From an uncultured beta proteobacterium (GTDB lineage: Bacteria > Pseudomonadota > Gammaproteobacteria > Burkholderiales > Burkholderiaceae), in the NCBI GenBank assembly GCA_903930665.1, contig CAIYZI010000207.1, forward strand, positions 1 through 7,534: 7,534 nucleotides of DNA. Direction: 5' to 3'. A model generated the notes under the pieces. The model worked only from the letters and a program-made list of their open reading frames with translations. It made no database searches and had not been told where the DNA came from. Shown piece after piece: positions 5,388 to 7,534 of this stretch. The number at the start of each line of letters is the position of its first letter. Positions within the stretch are counted from its first letter, which is position 1. The translations under genes and the position numbers were made by a program.

Positions 5388-6895
5388 ATATAGTAATCTT
5401 GGCTGCAGGGCAAGGAAAGCGGATGAAGTCCGCCCTGCCAAAAGTTCTGCAAACTCTTGCAGGCAAGCCTCTGCTTGAGCACGTTCTAGGTACGGCCTTA
5501 TCACTGCAGGGCAAGTTAGCCAAGAATGGCCCCACTGTGGTTGTTGGTCACGGCTCTGCAGACGTAATAGAGTTTTTGGCAAAAGCAGGCAAAGATGATG
5601 CTGCCTTTGCAAAAGTTGGCACGGTTTTGCAGGCCGAGCAAAAGGGGACTGGCCACGCTCTGTTGCAGGCACTATCCAAATTAGATGTTCAGGAGCCAAC
5701 TTTGGTTCTTTATGGTGACGTTCCCCTTACTAGCAAAAAGACCTTGAGCAAACTGGCTAAATTAGCTGATGGTGTGCGTGGGCAAGATTGTGCTTTAGCG
5801 CTTCTGACTCAGAATTTAAGTAATCCCACTGGATATGGTCGGATTGTTCGAGATGCCGATGGTTCTGTAGCGGAAATCGTTGAAGAAAAGGACGCCACTG
5901 CTGAACAAAAAGCCATTCAAGAAATTAATACCGGCATCATGGTTTTGCCAACGATCCCGCTGAAGAAGTGGTTGAAGTCCTTGCGCTCGAGTAATGCCCA
6001 GGGTGAGTATTACTTAACGGATGTGATTGCGATGGCGGTTAAGGATGGCGTACCCATTCGCACCACTCAGGCGGATGCTGAATTTGAAACCGTTGGCGTG
6101 AATAGTCGTGATCAGTTGGCCGCCCTTGAAAGAATTTATCAATCCAATCTGGCCAATCAATTGATGGATGCAGGCGTATCTTTGTGCGACCCAGCGCGAA
6201 TTGATATACGTGGAAATTTAGAGTGCGGTACAGATGTTTTCATTGATGTTGGTTGCATCTTTGAGGGTGAAGTGACTCTTGCGGCAGGAACAAAGATCGG
6301 CGCTTACTGCGTTATTCGAAATAGCAATATTGGTAAAGATGTAGTGGTACAGCCCTTTAGTCATATTGATGGCGCCAAGGTGGGCAATCAATCAGTCATC
6401 GGGCCATACGCACGTTTGCGTCCAGGCGCTGACTTAGCCAATGAGGTACATATTGGCAATTTTGTAGAAATCAAAAACACCAAGATTGCTGCTAATAGCA
6501 AAGCAAATCATTTGGCATATGTGGGTGATGCTATTGTGGGCTCTAGGGTCAATATTGGCGCTGGGACGATTACTTGTAACTACGATGGCGTCAACAAGCA
6601 CCTCACTATTATTGAGGACGATGCCTTTATTGGATCTGATACACAGTTGGTTGCGCCTGTACGCGTAGGTCGTGGGGCCACCTTAGGTGCTGGAACCACG
6701 CTGACTAAAGATGCGCCAGCAAATCAATTGACCGTGTCTAGGGCAAGGCAAATATCTCTTCAATGGCAACGCCCCGTTAAGAAAGAAAAAAAGGCTGAAG
6801 TAAAAAAATCGCCAGCGAAAAAGGTAACGCCAGCGGCCAAAAAGAAACCTTCTCCAAAAAAAGTGGTCACTAAAACTCTAAGGAGTAAGAAGTAA
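5384..6895 (+). CDS. glmU: Bifunctional GlmU (GlcN-1-P acetyltransferase / GlcNAc-1-P uridylyltransferase) with lysine-rich tail
   Basis: GlmU acetylates glucosamine-1-phosphate with acetyl-CoA and then transfers UMP from UTP to give UDP-GlcNAc, the precursor of peptidoglycan and lipid A. Residues 1 to about 240 are the uridylyltransferase: LAAGQGKRM at 6-14, Lys20 in LPKV, EQKGTGHAL, YGDVPLT with the metal-binding Asp112, NPTGYGRIVRD, EINTGIM and Asn240 in VGVN. A helical linker follows, then the left-handed beta-helix acetyltransferase of hexapeptide repeats (about 263-455) with RLRPG, NFVEIKN, NHLAYVGDA (the predicted catalytic base His376) and GAGTITCNYDG. The usual protein is about 456 residues; this one has 503. 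The extra part is a lysine-rich tail from about 465 after WQRP. The ATG overlaps the ttcA stop and has no Shine-Dalgarno, which suggests translational coupling. Its own stop shares one base with the glmS start. Confidence 0.97.
   Translation: MNIVILAAGQGKRMKSALPKVLQTLAGKPLLEHVLGTALSLQGKLAKNGPTVVVGHGSADVIEFLAKAGKDDAAFAKVGTVLQAEQKGTGHALLQALSKLDVQEPTLVLYGDVPLTSKKTLSKLAKLADGVRGQDCALALLTQNLSNPTGYGRIVRDADGSVAEIVEEKDATAEQKAIQEINTGIMVLPTIPLKKWLKSLRSSNAQGEYYLTDVIAMAVKDGVPIRTTQADAEFETVGVNSRDQLAALERIYQSNLANQLMDAGVSLCDPARIDIRGNLECGTDVFIDVGCIFEGEVTLAAGTKIGAYCVIRNSNIGKDVVVQPFSHIDGAKVGNQSVIGPYARLRPGADLANEVHIGNFVEIKNTKIAANSKANHLAYVGDAIVGSRVNIGAGTITCNYDGVNKHLTIIEDDAFIGSDTQLVAPVRVGRGATLGAGTTLTKDAPANQLTVSRARQISLQWQRPVKKEKKAEVKKSPAKKVTPAAKKKPSPKKVVTKTLRSKK
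6787..6793 (+). other. Candidate -1 frameshift heptamer A AAA AAG in glmU
   Basis: In the glmU frame the codons read GAA AAA AAG, so the heptamer is in the X XXY YYZ register used by the dnaX frameshift site. After a -1 slip the next codons are GGC and TGA (6793-6798), giving a 471-residue protein without most of the lysine-rich tail. I see no strong upstream Shine-Dalgarno-like stimulator and no stable downstream stem, so the efficiency is unknown and the site could be incidental to a lysine-rich stretch. Confidence 0.35.
6879..6885 (+). promoter_or_regulatory. Strong Shine-Dalgarno for glmS inside the glmU 3' end
   Basis: TAAGGAG matches the 16S anti-Shine-Dalgarno over seven bases and ends nine bases before the glmS ATG at 6895. 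It is encoded within the last codons of glmU. It is the best ribosome site in the window and implies that glmS can initiate efficiently in addition to any coupling through the TAATG overlap. Confidence 0.85.
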
Positions 6896-7534
6896 TGTGC
6901 GGAATCGTTGGCGCAGCATCGCGTAAGAATATTGTTGAGGTCTTGGTTGAGGGTTTGCGCCGTCTTGAGTACCGAGGTTATGACTCTTGTGGCTTTGCGG
7001 TGATTAATGCAAATGATTCTAAGCACCCTATTGAGCGCGCTCGTACAACGGCACGCGTTGCCGAATTGGCTGAGCAGGGAAAAGAATTTACTGGCACCCT
7101 AGGCATTGCTCATACGCGTTGGGCGACTCACGGTAAGCCTGATACCCACAATGCGCATCCCCATACTTCCCATGATTTAATTGCGGTGGTGCATAACGGC
7201 ATTATTGAGAACTATGAGTCTCTTCGTAATGACTTAAAAGCTGCAGGCTATGTCTTTACATCGGAGACTGATACAGAGGTTATTGCGCATTTAGTGCATC
7301 AGCAATATGTTGCTAGCGGTCAAAGAGATATTGCGCTAGCTGTAAGAGCGGTTCTGCCGAAGTTACACGGTGCTTATGCTATTGGTGTCATTGCACAGGA
7401 TGCTCCTGATATTTTGGTTGGCGCTCGAGTGGGTTCGCCTTTAGTGGTGGCATTAGGTGATGATGAAAACTTCCTTGCATCTGATGCACTAGCATTGGCA
7501 GGAAGAGCCCATTCCATGGTGTACCTGGAAGAAG
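6895..7534 (+). CDS. glmS: Glucosamine-6-phosphate synthase (glutamine-hydrolysing), 3' end outside window
   Basis: GlmS makes glucosamine-6-phosphate from fructose-6-phosphate and glutamine, the first committed step toward the UDP-GlcNAc that GlmU completes. The window holds 213 codons of a protein usually just over 600 residues long, so only the N-terminal class II glutaminase domain is present; the two SIS sugar-isomerase domains lie beyond base 7534. Cys2 is the expected N-terminal nucleophile after Met removal. Other family signs are LEYRGYDS (24-31), HTRWATHG (73-80, glutamine-binding Arg75/Trp76), HNGIIENY (100-107, oxyanion Asn101/Gly102) and SETDTEV (123-129). The absence of any amidophosphoribosyltransferase-specific feature and the glmU neighbour support GlmS over PurF. 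The start ATG uses the last A of the glmU TAA, and a strong TAAGGAG lies nine bases upstream. There is no room for a glmS ribozyme. Confidence 0.97.
   Translation, partial: MCGIVGAASRKNIVEVLVEGLRRLEYRGYDSCGFAVINANDSKHPIERARTTARVAELAEQGKEFTGTLGIAHTRWATHGKPDTHNAHPHTSHDLIAVVHNGIIENYESLRNDLKAAGYVFTSETDTEVIAHLVHQQYVASGQRDIALAVRAVLPKLHGAYAIGVIAQDAPDILVGARVGSPLVVALGDDENFLASDALALAGRAHSMVYLEE

Noticed and set aside
5269..5699. Minus-strand open frames across the ttcA/glmU junction
   Set aside because: They are antisense to two well-recognised genes, have no family resemblance or ribosome site, and look like shadows of the coding frames.
6880..6900. glmS ribozyme/riboswitch upstream of glmS
   Set aside because: glmU coding sequence runs right up to and overlaps the glmS start, leaving no leader. 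The ribozyme is also typical of Gram-positive bacteria.
6922..6999. YRGYDSCG in place of the common YRGYDSAG in GlmS
   Set aside because: As I recall, Cys at this position is common in Burkholderiaceae GlmS, and the catalytic residues are intact, so it is not notable.
1..7534. Mobile element, phage, CRISPR, defence or toxin-antitoxin system
   Set aside because: All sequence is accounted for by housekeeping genes; no transposase, integrase, repeat array or unexplained small gene was seen.

Overview
The window reads as an ordinary, densely packed chromosomal stretch of a betaproteobacterium. The proteins look like Burkholderiales, and the AT-leaning codon use together with this gene order best suit Polynucleobacter or a close relative. 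The organism call rests on remembered family sequences and gene order, not on a search. Eight protein genes fill the window. There are no RNA genes, mobile elements, CRISPR arrays or long non-coding gaps.

Left block (1-1982, + strand): the 3' part of a complex I NDUFA9-family (atypical SDR) gene cut by the window edge, then cca (CCA-adding tRNA nucleotidyltransferase) four bases later. The Cca has lost the HD phosphohydrolase motif of the E. coli-type enzyme.

Middle (1979-3166, - strand): a MidA/NDUFAF7-family SAM-dependent methyltransferase. It converges on cca with overlapping stop codons and diverges from the next gene across only 25 bp.

Right block (3192-7534, + strand): a tightly spaced, operon-like run. 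It holds a PTR1/FolM-like SDR (probable pteridine reductase), folB (dihydroneopterin aldolase), ttcA (tRNA C32 thiolase), glmU (bifunctional UDP-GlcNAc synthesis enzyme) and the 5' third of glmS (glucosamine-6-phosphate synthase). ttcA/glmU overlap as ATGA and glmU/glmS as TAATG. The SDR and FolB both point to pterin/folate chemistry. GlmS and GlmU carry out the first and last steps of UDP-N-acetylglucosamine synthesis for peptidoglycan and lipopolysaccharide.

No new multi-gene system is apparent. The points most worth a second look are: a lysine-rich C-terminal tail on GlmU; a dnaX-type A AAA AAG slippery heptamer at the start of that tail, where a -1 shift meets a stop two codons later and would give a tail-less GlmU; the degenerate HD region of Cca; and an Asp in the catalytic Ser position of the SDR beside folB.
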